In this document: positions 5,779 through 12,850 of the stretch, piece after piece
Position numbering within the stretch: position 1 is the first letter of the stretch
Layout: each line of letters opens with the position of its first letter
DNA from: JABEVB01 sp049965775
GTDB taxonomy: Bacteria; Planctomycetota; Phycisphaerae; WQYP01
Assembly: GCA_049965775.1 (NCBI GenBank)
Contig: JBMFVX010000085.1
Coordinates: 1 to 12,850, forward strand
Direction of reading: 5' to 3'
Length of the DNA: 12,850 nt
The notes under the pieces: model-generated
Databases searched by the model: none
What the model saw: only the letters and a program-made list of their open reading frames with translations
Told to the model about the DNA's origin: nothing
Program-made: the position numbers and the translations under genes

Positions 5779-8232
5779 ATGATGGGCAAACTTATCCATC
5801 TTTTATTGGGCGGCGGCACCGCCCCCGGTGGCGGCGCTACTTCGGTGCACTTTTCGCTGGGAATTTCGCACCCGTGGCTGGCGGCGCTGGGGCTATTGGC
5901 GATTGCGGCTGTCGGCATTTGGAGTTACCGCGCACAGAGCGTGCCGCCCAAGCTCCGATGGTTCATGGGGGCGCTGCGCGGCCTGGTGCTGCTGATGGTG
6001 CTGCTTATGTTCTGCCGGCCCATGCTGGTGGTAAGCCAAACCTTGCGTACGCGGTCGGTGGTGGCGGTATGGATAGACACGAGCGCCTCCATGTCGCTGC
6101 GCGATCGGTACCCCGGCGGCTCGCCCATGCAGGTGTTGGTACAGCAGGTAGAAATGCACAGTGCAGCGCATGGGCCGATATCACCGGGCACAGCGGTGCA
6201 GCAAGCGGGCGATTTTTCACGGCGGCCCAGTCGCTTTGCACTGGCGTGCTGGAGTTTGTCCGGTTCTCCAGGCCAATGGCTGCAAAGACTTGTGCAGCGG
6301 CAGGAAGTTGCCATCTTCACCGGTGGCTCTTCGCCGACGCTTGTGGGCACTGCACGCGACGTAAAAGAACTAACTGACCTGGTGGCTAGCCTTGCGCACA
6401 AGCAGCCGGTGCATCGCAGCACCGATGTGCCTGGCATTGTGGCGGGAATATTCAGGCAGCTTCAGGGGCGGCCTGTTGGCGGCATTATTTTGCTTACCGA
6501 TGGACGCTCCACGCCGGGAGGCGCTATCGCACCCGTGCAGGCGCTGGCCCGAGACAATGCTTCACCTATTTTTGGCGTTGCAATCGGCCGACGCCATCAA
6601 CCCTTTAATGTACAACTTCAACAGGTGCAGGCGCCGCGGCATGCGTTTGTGCAGGACCCGGTGGCCATAAGGGCTGCTGTGCGCTTAAGCGGCGCAACGC
6701 AACCCTTGTCGGTTCGGCTGCATTTGTATCGGCAGAACGCCAATGGCAGCCGCGGCGCGGTATTGGCCAGCAAGAGCGTGCAGCTCTCGCCAAGTCAGGC
6801 GGTTACGCCGGTGCAATTGGTATTTCATCCAAACGAACCGGGGCATTATCAGTTCATGCTGGGTATAACGCCGGTGCCGGGGCAGCTTACGCGGCGCGGC
6901 GATGCGGCCGGCGGCATATCTACTGATGTGGTGCAGGCCAAGATAAAAGTTTTATACGTTGATGGTTATCCGCGATGGGAATACCGCTATCTTAAAAATG
7001 ACCTGTTACGCGAAAAAACCGTGCAGTTAAGTTGCCTGCTGCTCTCGGCGGACAACGCCTTTGCTCAGGAAGGCACCCTGCCAATCAATCGCTTTCCCGA
7101 TACGCAAAAAGAGATGGATCGCTACGACGTGCTGCTGCTGGGCGATGTAGACCCCGATTATTTTTCGGCCAAACAACAGGACTTAATCCTGCATTTTGTA
7201 GGTCATCACGGCGGCGGTTTCGGTATGATCGCCGGGCCGTATTATGCACCCAATGCCTACCGCGGTACGCCTTTGGCCCAGTTGCTGCCGATTTTGCCGG
7301 ACGATGCTTCCAACCCTGCGTTACAACCGCCGCCGAATCAACCCTTTGAACTGCACCTTACCGATGCGGGCCGCAACAGCACGGTCTTTCAGTTTTTCAG
7401 CAGCGAAAAAGCCAATCTCAAGCAGGTGGCCCATCTGCCGCCGCTGTATTGGTATCAGCCGGTGCTGGGGCTGCAGGCCAGCGCTGCGGTGCTGGCCGAT
7501 TTGCCCAGTCGCACCATCAATGGCCGTCCAATGCCGCTGCTGGTGCTGGGCCGCTACGGAGCCGGCCGCACCATGTTCTCGGCTATCGCCGACACCTGGC
7601 GCTGGCGCTATTACCACGACTCGCCTTTGTATAAGAGCTACTGGCTGGAAATGGTGCGTCTGCTTGATCGCTCGCGGGCGTTTGGCCAGGCATCTTCCAT
7701 ATCTATGACGGTGCCTTCGCGCCATGTGGAGGCTGGTTCGCCGGTGACCGTATCGCTGAAGGTGCGCGACCCGATTTTGCAAAGCCAAATGCCGCAGCAG
7801 GTGCGGCTGAATCTTGTTAATGCCGCCGGTGCAGTTATGCAACCGGTCATGCTTTCGCGCGATGGGGCGGGCGCCGGTAAGTATGAAGGCACTGTTACCC
7901 TATGGCGATCGGGTGATTATCAGATTGCTGCACCGGCGGGCGAATTACCCAAGTCGGTGCCGGCGATCCATCTGACGGCTTCTTTGCCCAATCGCGAGTT
8001 TGCCAACCCCACGGCTGATCCGCAAGGGTTGGCACGCCTGGTCGCCGGCACCGGCGGCAAACTGCTGCCGCTGCCGCAGGCGTCGCAACTGGCTCACCTG
8101 GTGCCCGATCGCAGTGTTGAAACGCTGCTTACCCAGGCCCGGCAAATGTGGAATAAGCCCATAGCCCTGCTGTTGGTGGTGTTGCTGCTGACGGTAGAAT
8201 GGATACTGCGGAAGCGGTCGGGCCTGGTTTAA
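5779..8232 (+). CDS. Membrane VWA protein with amidotransferase-like domain
   Basis: The protein has 817 residues from ATG 5779; GTG 5758 would add seven. Two N-terminal membrane helices (about 32-49 and 62-82) precede a VWA domain with an intact MIDAS, D100-T-S102-A-S104-M, and a later strand GGIILLTDGRST (about 234-245) carrying the expected T-D. An Ig-like region covers roughly 275-375. A class I amidotransferase-like fold begins near 388 (KIKVLYVDGYPRWEYRYLKND) and runs to about 530, with no obvious catalytic Cys-His pair. The segment FSAIADTWRWRYY and a second Ig-like part (about 647-725) follow, then a C-terminal helix (about 793-810) with a basic tail. The layout parallels the preceding BatA-like protein but with a functional metal site. 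It is probably a periplasm-facing membrane subunit. Proteins like this are common in planctomycete MoxR operons and have no known function. Confidence 0.85.
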   Translation: MMGKLIHLLLGGGTAPGGGATSVHFSLGISHPWLAALGLLAIAAVGIWSYRAQSVPPKLRWFMGALRGLVLLMVLLMFCRPMLVVSQTLRTRSVVAVWIDTSASMSLRDRYPGGSPMQVLVQQVEMHSAAHGPISPGTAVQQAGDFSRRPSRFALACWSLSGSPGQWLQRLVQRQEVAIFTGGSSPTLVGTARDVKELTDLVASLAHKQPVHRSTDVPGIVAGIFRQLQGRPVGGIILLTDGRSTPGGAIAPVQALARDNASPIFGVAIGRRHQPFNVQLQQVQAPRHAFVQDPVAIRAAVRLSGATQPLSVRLHLYRQNANGSRGAVLASKSVQLSPSQAVTPVQLVFHPNEPGHYQFMLGITPVPGQLTRRGDAAGGISTDVVQAKIKVLYVDGYPRWEYRYLKNDLLREKTVQLSCLLLSADNAFAQEGTLPINRFPDTQKEMDRYDVLLLGDVDPDYFSAKQQDLILHFVGHHGGGFGMIAGPYYAPNAYRGTPLAQLLPILPDDASNPALQPPPNQPFELHLTDAGRNSTVFQFFSSEKANLKQVAHLPPLYWYQPVLGLQASAAVLADLPSRTINGRPMPLLVLGRYGAGRTMFSAIADTWRWRYYHDSPLYKSYWLEMVRLLDRSRAFGQASSISMTVPSRHVEAGSPVTVSLKVRDPILQSQMPQQVRLNLVNAAGAVMQPVMLSRDGAGAGKYEGTVTLWRSGDYQIAAPAGELPKSVPAIHLTASLPNREFANPTADPQGLARLVAGTGGKLLPLPQASQLAHLVPDRSVETLLTQARQMWNKPIALLLVVLLLTVEWILRKRSGLV

Positions 8233-8333
8233 CGTGCTTGGTGCCATTACCGCGCCCGGGGCAGAGCGAAGCAGGCCGCGGCTCAGGGGCTGTGAAATTT
8301 TAAGGACGGGGCGGCGCCGCAGGGGCCGCCGAT

Positions 8334-8337
8334 GGAG
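8334..8337 (+). promoter_or_regulatory. Ribosome binding site deciding the start of the long coiled-coil gene
   Basis: GGAG at 8334-8337 lies 6 bases before ATG 8344. A competing ATG at 8332 has only a G-rich AGGGG (8321-8325) upstream. The ATG at 8344 is preferred, since TGGAG-type sites also precede the DUF58 and BatA-like genes. Confidence 0.45.
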
Positions 8338-8343
8338 TTTGGT

Positions 8344-11300
8344 ATGACATCCGCAGGCACAGGCCAACCCTTGCTGGAGCGCATCAGCCGGCTGCGAGGC
8401 AAAGTGCGCCGCCTTACGCTGGCGCATGGCGTGGCGGTGGTGCTGGCCGCTTTTTTGGCCGCGGCGGTGGTGCTAAGCCTGCTGGACTATTGGCTGCACT
8501 TTGCGGGCATGGTGCGGTTGGTGCTGGCCTTTGTGGTATTGGGTGCCGTGGCCGGAGGTATATGGCGATTTATCGCTCGGCCGCTGCAAAGCCCGCTGGG
8601 CAATACCTTTTTGGCCGCCCGCGTAGAAGATGCCAACCCTCTTGCCCATGACGAGCTGATGTCTGCGGTCGGCTTTTTGGAAAGCCAGGCCGCTCGAAAT
8701 AATGCACTCGCCAGGTTGTCGGTGGCGCAGGCTGAGGCATTGGCTGCCAGGTTGGATTTTTCGCGCGTGGCCGATGCCCGCCTTGTATGGCGAGCGATGG
8801 CTCTGGCCGGTTTGGCTTTGTTGGTGGTGCTGGGCATGGTTGCGGCCAATCCGGCGGCGGCTCGGTTATCGCTTCAACGCTGGCTGGCGCCGCTGGCTCA
8901 CAACCCGTGGCCCCGTTCAACGCATGTGGCTTTTTTGTGGCCGCAGAAAAACCCTCCCCGCCTTTGGCCGCGGGGCGAACCACTTACCGTTCAGGCTGTG
9001 GTGGACAAAGGCTTTTCGCCGACAATGCATGTATGGTTGGTAAGCCGCGCCGGTGATCGGCGATTTTCACCGCAGCTTATGACTTTGCAGAACTCCCTGC
9101 CCGGCGGACGTGGTGTTTTCGCCCGCGTTATTCAGCCGGAAGGCCGCGCATTTGCCATCAAGGTATTGGCCGGCGACGACCTTGAAGAAAAATATGTGTC
9201 CATTAAGGTGGTTCCGCGTCCAACCATCATAGAACTCTCCGCCCTTGTTGCGGCGCCATCTTACGCCCCCAATGTGCCCAGCCGAGAAGTAAACCTGCAA
9301 ACCGGCGCGGTGGCGGCGGTGGCGGGTTCTACCCTGACCATTAACCTTACCACCAGTGAGCCTATCGCCACCAACAAAGCCGGCCAGCCGCGCATCAGCT
9401 TTATAAGCCTTCTCACCGGCAAGCCTATTGCCGCTGCTGTTACCATGAAACTCATCAAGCCGCAGCAGGCCATTCTTACGGTGCCCGCAAACCATTCGCT
9501 GCACCTGCGGCTCCGCGTGAGAGACACCGACGGTTTTGCCAATCGCACGGGCGGGCTGGTTGATTTGCGCGTTGCGCCCGATGCGCTGCCTCATGTGCGC
9601 ATTACGCGGCCTAAACAGGTGGTGGAACTTACGCCCGACGCCACCGTCAACATTCACATTACCGCTGAGGATGATTTGGGTTTGAGCGGCCTGGAGTTTG
9701 TCGTGCGGCGCTTTGCCGCCGCAACTTCGGCCTCTCAGCTGCTGCGCCAGCGCGTGGCTTGGGCCAACCAAACTTACGACCCGGCTACCGGCTCGGCGAC
9801 GGCCAACGCGGTGTTTGCCTGGCCGCTTTCGGCCATGGCCCTTAAGCCCGGTGAGCGGCTCACGGCCTACGCGCAGGTGCGCGACAACTATCGCCATGAT
9901 CTGCCCGGCGGCAAGGTGCAGCGGCACCAGTGGGTGCGTTCAGGTTATTTGCTGATTGATATTCGCAGCAAGGCCGCCATCGAAAAAAAGATGCGGAGCG
10001 ATCTCGCCGCGGTGCGGCATGCCATCCGCATGCTGGCGCAGAAACAGCAACAACTGTTGGCCCAAACGCAGGCGATTGAAGAATCTGTCAAGCACGCGGG
10101 CAAAATAACGCCCCAGCAGCGGGCTGCCCTGGCGCAGCTTGCCCAACAGCAGATGACGCTGGCGCAGCGCGCGGCGGCCATTTCCAGGGCTATCAACCAT
10201 GTGCAGCGCATGGCCGGCCGCAACAAGCTGGCTCAGTCGCCTCTGGGCAAACTCGCAAAGTCGGTGCGCAGCACCATGCAGCAGCTTGCCAAGCAGGTTA
10301 TGCCCCAGGCCGGCAACTCCCTTAGCCAGGCGCACGAGGCGTCTGCCTCCAGTTCCAGCAAGGCCATGAGTCAAACCGCCGCCGCGGCCGCCGCTTCTGC
10401 TGCGCAGCAACAGCATGCTCTGGCCATGATGCAGCATGCCCTGCATAAGCTGGGCGCCAACAGCGAGTTTCAGCGATTGACGCAGGAGGTGGCCAAGTTG
10501 CTCACGCAGCAGAAGGGACTCACCGCCGGATTGCACACCGTCGCCCGGCAAACCATCGGGCAGGAGTTTTCACAGCTTGCCAGCGGGTTGCAGCAGCAGT
10601 TGCAGAAACTTGCCGGCAGTCAGATGCAGCTTTCTCAAAGTGCCATCCGGGTGACCGGGCAGCTTGGCGACGCCGCCCGGCGATTCGCCAAAACCAACCC
10701 GGCTATCAGCAAGGCGCTGGCCCAAGCCGCGGCGCTGGCGCAGCAATATCAAGTAAGCGGTTCCATGGAGGCGGCTTCGCAGGACGCGGGTAAAAATGAG
10801 ATGCTTTCGGCATCCGGCAATCAGGGCAAGGCCCTTGCCGGGCTTGAGGCGATGTTGCGGGCGCTCAATCGCGAAAGCCGCGCCGCATTACGGCAGCTTG
10901 CCCGGCAGATGCTCGATTTACAGGCTGTGATTCAACACTTAATTAAGCAGCAGTTGCTCACACGAGGTTCGGTTGAAGCGCAGCGGCCGCAGGCCGGCGA
11001 AAATGTTCTGGCGCGCTGGGCCGACCCGCAAAGCCGGTTGCAGCTTTCCACCGTGAAGGCCGCACAGGAGGCCGGCAGCATGAGCCAAACCTATCAGGCG
11101 TCGGATGATCTGACGCTTGCCGCAAACAATATGGGGCAGGCGACCGGCGCTTTGCTGGCCGACCGCAAGCCCGATGCCCTTACCGGCCAGCATGATGCGC
11201 TGGCACATCTGCGGGCGGCGCTAAAATCGCTGGCTTCTCAAATGCACAGCGTAAATAACAAGCTAAAGGAGCAAACGCTCGCGGCTCTGCGTCGCCGCTA

Positions 11301-11913
11301 CCAGCGCATTGCCGTGGAGCAAACCGGCGTGCAAAGCGATACGCTGGCCATAGCCCGGCGCAAGGCCCAGCGCGGCGAACTTATGCGGTCAGATCAGTTG
11401 CAACTTATGACCGATGCGGCCGATCAGGGCAAACTCATCGAGCGGCTCGGCGCCATCAGCGAGCGGGTAAAAACCAAAGCCCCCATTTTGTATTGGATTA
11501 ACTCGCAAATAGCTTCCGACATGAACGCTGCACAAAACCTCATGATCGCCGCCCATGTAGATGAACCGCTGGCGCTCGCGCAGGAATCGGTTCTTAATCG
11601 GCTGCATGAAATAATCGCCGCGCTCAAAAAAGAGCAGCAGGCGTTGCAGCATGGCGGCGGTGGTGGCGGTGGGGGCGGCGGCGGTGGCAAGCAGCCGCTG
11701 GTGCCGCCAGCCGCGCAGCTTAAACTGCTGCGAGCCATGCAGTTGCAGATTAACGCCGACACGCAGGAGCTTTATCACTCGCTTAAGGGTGCTTCGCCGG
11801 CAGGGCGGGGGCCTCTGGAGCAGGCAATTCAACGGGTGGGCCAGACGCAGGCCCAACTCCAGACCGAAGCCCAGCATGTGGCGCATATGTTGCAACAGGG
11901 TGGCGGACAATAG
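8344..11913 (+). CDS. Very long DUF4175-like membrane protein with coiled-coil region
   Basis: The protein has 1189 residues from ATG 8344; ATG 8332 would add four. Helices at about 29-49, 55-75 and 150-168 give an N-terminal membrane module, with VEDANPLAHDELMSAVGFL (94-112) between the second and third, as in DUF4175-type proteins. Beta-rich, Ig-like extracytoplasmic segments run from about 190 to 530, including SALVAAPSYAPN near 295-306. From about 540 to 1100 the sequence is almost wholly helical, rich in Gln, Ala and Leu (for example KQQQLLAQTQAIEESVKHAG), and very likely coiled coil. A run of 12 glycines (1104-1115) then joins it to a short helical C-terminal part. Its role is probably structural, spanning or lining the periplasm for the neighbouring VWA proteins. 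The assignment to DUF4175 is by layout rather than a strong motif, so it is tentative; the reading frame itself is secure. Confidence 0.8.
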   Translation: MTSAGTGQPLLERISRLRGKVRRLTLAHGVAVVLAAFLAAAVVLSLLDYWLHFAGMVRLVLAFVVLGAVAGGIWRFIARPLQSPLGNTFLAARVEDANPLAHDELMSAVGFLESQAARNNALARLSVAQAEALAARLDFSRVADARLVWRAMALAGLALLVVLGMVAANPAAARLSLQRWLAPLAHNPWPRSTHVAFLWPQKNPPRLWPRGEPLTVQAVVDKGFSPTMHVWLVSRAGDRRFSPQLMTLQNSLPGGRGVFARVIQPEGRAFAIKVLAGDDLEEKYVSIKVVPRPTIIELSALVAAPSYAPNVPSREVNLQTGAVAAVAGSTLTINLTTSEPIATNKAGQPRISFISLLTGKPIAAAVTMKLIKPQQAILTVPANHSLHLRLRVRDTDGFANRTGGLVDLRVAPDALPHVRITRPKQVVELTPDATVNIHITAEDDLGLSGLEFVVRRFAAATSASQLLRQRVAWANQTYDPATGSATANAVFAWPLSAMALKPGERLTAYAQVRDNYRHDLPGGKVQRHQWVRSGYLLIDIRSKAAIEKKMRSDLAAVRHAIRMLAQKQQQLLAQTQAIEESVKHAGKITPQQRAALAQLAQQQMTLAQRAAAISRAINHVQRMAGRNKLAQSPLGKLAKSVRSTMQQLAKQVMPQAGNSLSQAHEASASSSSKAMSQTAAAAAASAAQQQHALAMMQHALHKLGANSEFQRLTQEVAKLLTQQKGLTAGLHTVARQTIGQEFSQLASGLQQQLQKLAGSQMQLSQSAIRVTGQLGDAARRFAKTNPAISKALAQAAALAQQYQVSGSMEAASQDAGKNEMLSASGNQGKALAGLEAMLRALNRESRAALRQLARQMLDLQAVIQHLIKQQLLTRGSVEAQRPQAGENVLARWADPQSRLQLSTVKAAQEAGSMSQTYQASDDLTLAANNMGQATGALLADRKPDALTGQHDALAHLRAALKSLASQMHSVNNKLKEQTLAALRRRYQRIAVEQTGVQSDTLAIARRKAQRGELMRSDQLQLMTDAADQGKLIERLGAISERVKTKAPILYWINSQIASDMNAAQNLMIAAHVDEPLALAQESVLNRLHEIIAALKKEQQALQHGGGGGGGGGGGGKQPLVPPAAQLKLLRAMQLQINADTQELYHSLKGASPAGRGPLEQAIQRVGQTQAQLQTEAQHVAHMLQQGGGQ
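11653..11688 (+). repeat. Run of 12 glycine codons inside the coiled-coil gene
   Basis: Twelve consecutive Gly codons mix GGC, GGT and a single GGG, and form a flexible linker between the helical region and the C-terminal part. Mixed codon use argues that the run is kept at the protein level and is not fresh slippage of one triplet. Confidence 0.85.
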
Positions 11914-11949
11914 GATAATGGCATGGGTTGCCGATAAACCCGGCATCAC

Positions 11950-11954
11950 AGGAG
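11950..11954 (+). promoter_or_regulatory. Ribosome binding site of the small secreted protein gene
   Basis: AGGAG at 11950-11954 lies 9 bases before ATG 11964. This makes ATG 11964 a better start than the in-frame TTG at 11928, which has no such site and would put extra polar residues ahead of the signal peptide. Confidence 0.6.
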
Positions 11955-11963
11955 TGCAGCGCA

Positions 11964-12623
11964 ATGTACAGGCCGGCCGATCATTCGAGTATTCAAAGAA
12001 TCAAGCATCGCGCGGGGGTGCTGTTTCTGACGGGCGCGGCGGCTTTGGCGTTGAGCGTGCCAGTTCGCGGTAGCAGCGGGTGGATGCAGCATGCCATGCT
12101 TTGGCCCAGCCTGTCGCCGCATTTGGTCGCGCAACCTACGCCGCAGCAGCAGGCAGCGAAGCAAATAACCAGAATGCTCCATGAAATGCAGGCCAGTGCC
12201 GGCCGACTGCAAAAAAGCGATGCCGGCGGCACCACACAGGATATTCAGCGCCGCATTGTTACCAACCTCGATACCCTCATTCAGATGGCAGAGCAGCAAC
12301 AGTCGAGTGGCGGTGGTTCGTCGCAGTCATCGGCCAAGCAGCAGGGCCAGCAGTTGCAGCAATCGCAAGGTAACGGCCCCCAGCAGCCGAACGAAGGCCC
12401 AAGCCAGGCGGCCCGCAATTCCAAATATTCACCCGGCGTTACCTTGCCGGCCCAGCTCAACAAGCCTTTTGAGTCCAACAAGCGCCAGTGGGGCAACCTG
12501 CCCGCCCGCGAACGTAATCTTATTATCAACGGCATTCGCAAAGGCACGCTGCCCGAATACCGCTCGCTGGTCAACGCCTACTACGAGGCGCTGGGCCGAC
12601 TCAACGAGCCGCAGAGCAAATAA
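11964..12623 (+). CDS. Small exported protein, last gene of the MoxR cluster
   Basis: The protein has 219 residues. The N-terminus carries basic residues (R11, K14, R16) followed by a hydrophobic core (GVLFLTGAAALALSVPV, about 18-34), which looks like a signal peptide with cleavage somewhere after about 35. A helical part (about 58-115, QQQAAKQITRMLHEMQ onward) leads to a low-complexity Gln/Ser/Gly linker (about 115-150). The C-terminal 60 residues are ordered and conserved-looking: WGNLPARERNLIINGIRKGTLPEYRSLVNAYYEALGRL, a W-G-x-L-P-x-R-E-R start with a Y-R-x-L-x-x-x-Y-Y-x-A-L end. I associate this module with the last gene of planctomycete MoxR operons, where it has no known function. It starts 50 bases after the coiled-coil gene stop and is probably co-transcribed and periplasmic, perhaps interacting with that protein. 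Confidence 0.82.
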   Translation: MYRPADHSSIQRIKHRAGVLFLTGAAALALSVPVRGSSGWMQHAMLWPSLSPHLVAQPTPQQQAAKQITRMLHEMQASAGRLQKSDAGGTTQDIQRRIVTNLDTLIQMAEQQQSSGGGSSQSSAKQQGQQLQQSQGNGPQQPNEGPSQAARNSKYSPGVTLPAQLNKPFESNKRQWGNLPARERNLIINGIRKGTLPEYRSLVNAYYEALGRLNEPQSK

Positions 12624-12850
12624 GTTTTATCCCGCCGAGTTAAACGAGACCCGTGTTGAGGTCGCCGCTCCGCCCGGGTAATGGCGTCCTGATTCCATGC
12701 GTTGATGCTGAGGCAAATCATGCGCTCGGCGAGTAGGCACCAGCGCTCATGTACCTGAATAGCCAATCAATCTCTAACCCAACTTTCGCACTTCGGCCCC
12801 AAAAACCGCATTATCTTGCAAATAAGGCCGAAAGTTTCCACCACAAACCA
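12624..12850. other. Gene-free 3' flank of the operon
   Basis: These 227 bases show no reading frame I can support on either strand. Near the end, ACTTCGGCC (12790-12798) can pair with GGCCGAAAGT (12826-12835) with one bulged base, around a 27-base loop. No T-tract follows, so I do not call it a terminator. The operon's terminator or the next gene's start may lie beyond the window. Confidence 0.5.

Noticed and set aside
9067..9927. A 286-codon minus-strand open frame opposite the long coiled-coil gene
   Set aside because: Same antisense artefact; no recognisable motif and no ribosome binding site context.
10369..10406. Ala-rich tract in the long coiled-coil protein as a possible slippage repeat
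   Set aside because: The codons are mixed GCC/GCG/GCT and the tract fits the surrounding Gln/Ala-rich helix, so it needs no special explanation.
12581..12766. A 61-codon minus-strand open frame at the end of the operon
   Set aside because: It overlaps the end of the supported secreted-protein gene, has no similarity that I recognise and ends inside that gene.
12790..12835. Imperfect inverted repeat at the window end as the operon terminator
   Set aside because: It has a bulged stem, a 27-base loop and no T-tract, and lies about 165 bases past the last stop; too weak to call.

Overview
The window reads as chromosomal DNA of moderately high GC from a Planctomycetes-type bacterium, perhaps from the Phycisphaerae side. 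I infer this from the gene order MoxR ATPase, DUF58 protein, BatA-type membrane protein, von Willebrand A (VWA)/amidotransferase-like membrane protein, very long DUF4175-like coiled-coil protein and small secreted protein. That order is typical of planctomycetes. No rRNA, intact tRNA, transposase or CRISPR array is visible, so the taxonomic call is tentative.

Positions 1-519 are an accessory patch. The window opens inside the 3' end of one GIY-YIG nuclease gene (stop at 112-114). The 3' half of a tRNA-Asn-like sequence follows (about 115-176), with its anticodon-stem and variable region replaced by a perfect 9-bp hairpin (130-151). A second GIY-YIG gene (178-519) starts one base after the tRNA discriminator position and in the same frame as the first. 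Its C-terminal third does not look like the family. The patch therefore looks like two tandem copies of a unit made of a tRNA 3' end plus a GIY-YIG gene.

Positions 537-1094 encode a membrane-anchored single-domain cupredoxin with a plausible type 1 copper site. A 233-base gap follows, holding a GC-rich hairpin (1131-1172).

Positions 1328-12623 form one co-directional cluster of six genes with gaps of about 20-110 bases, very probably an operon. It comprises a MoxR AAA+ ATPase, a DUF58 protein with an intact MIDAS metal site, a BatA-like membrane protein whose MIDAS has lost both serines, and a membrane VWA protein with an intact MIDAS and an amidotransferase-like fold. These are followed by a roughly 1190-residue three-helix membrane protein with Ig-like and long Gln/Ala-rich coiled-coil regions, and a small exported protein with a conserved-looking C-terminus. 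By analogy with MoxR/Bat systems, the ATPase would act in the cytoplasm on metal-dependent VWA partners. Those would connect to a membrane and periplasmic scaffold. The substrate is unknown.

Positions 12624-12850 contain no gene that I can support.
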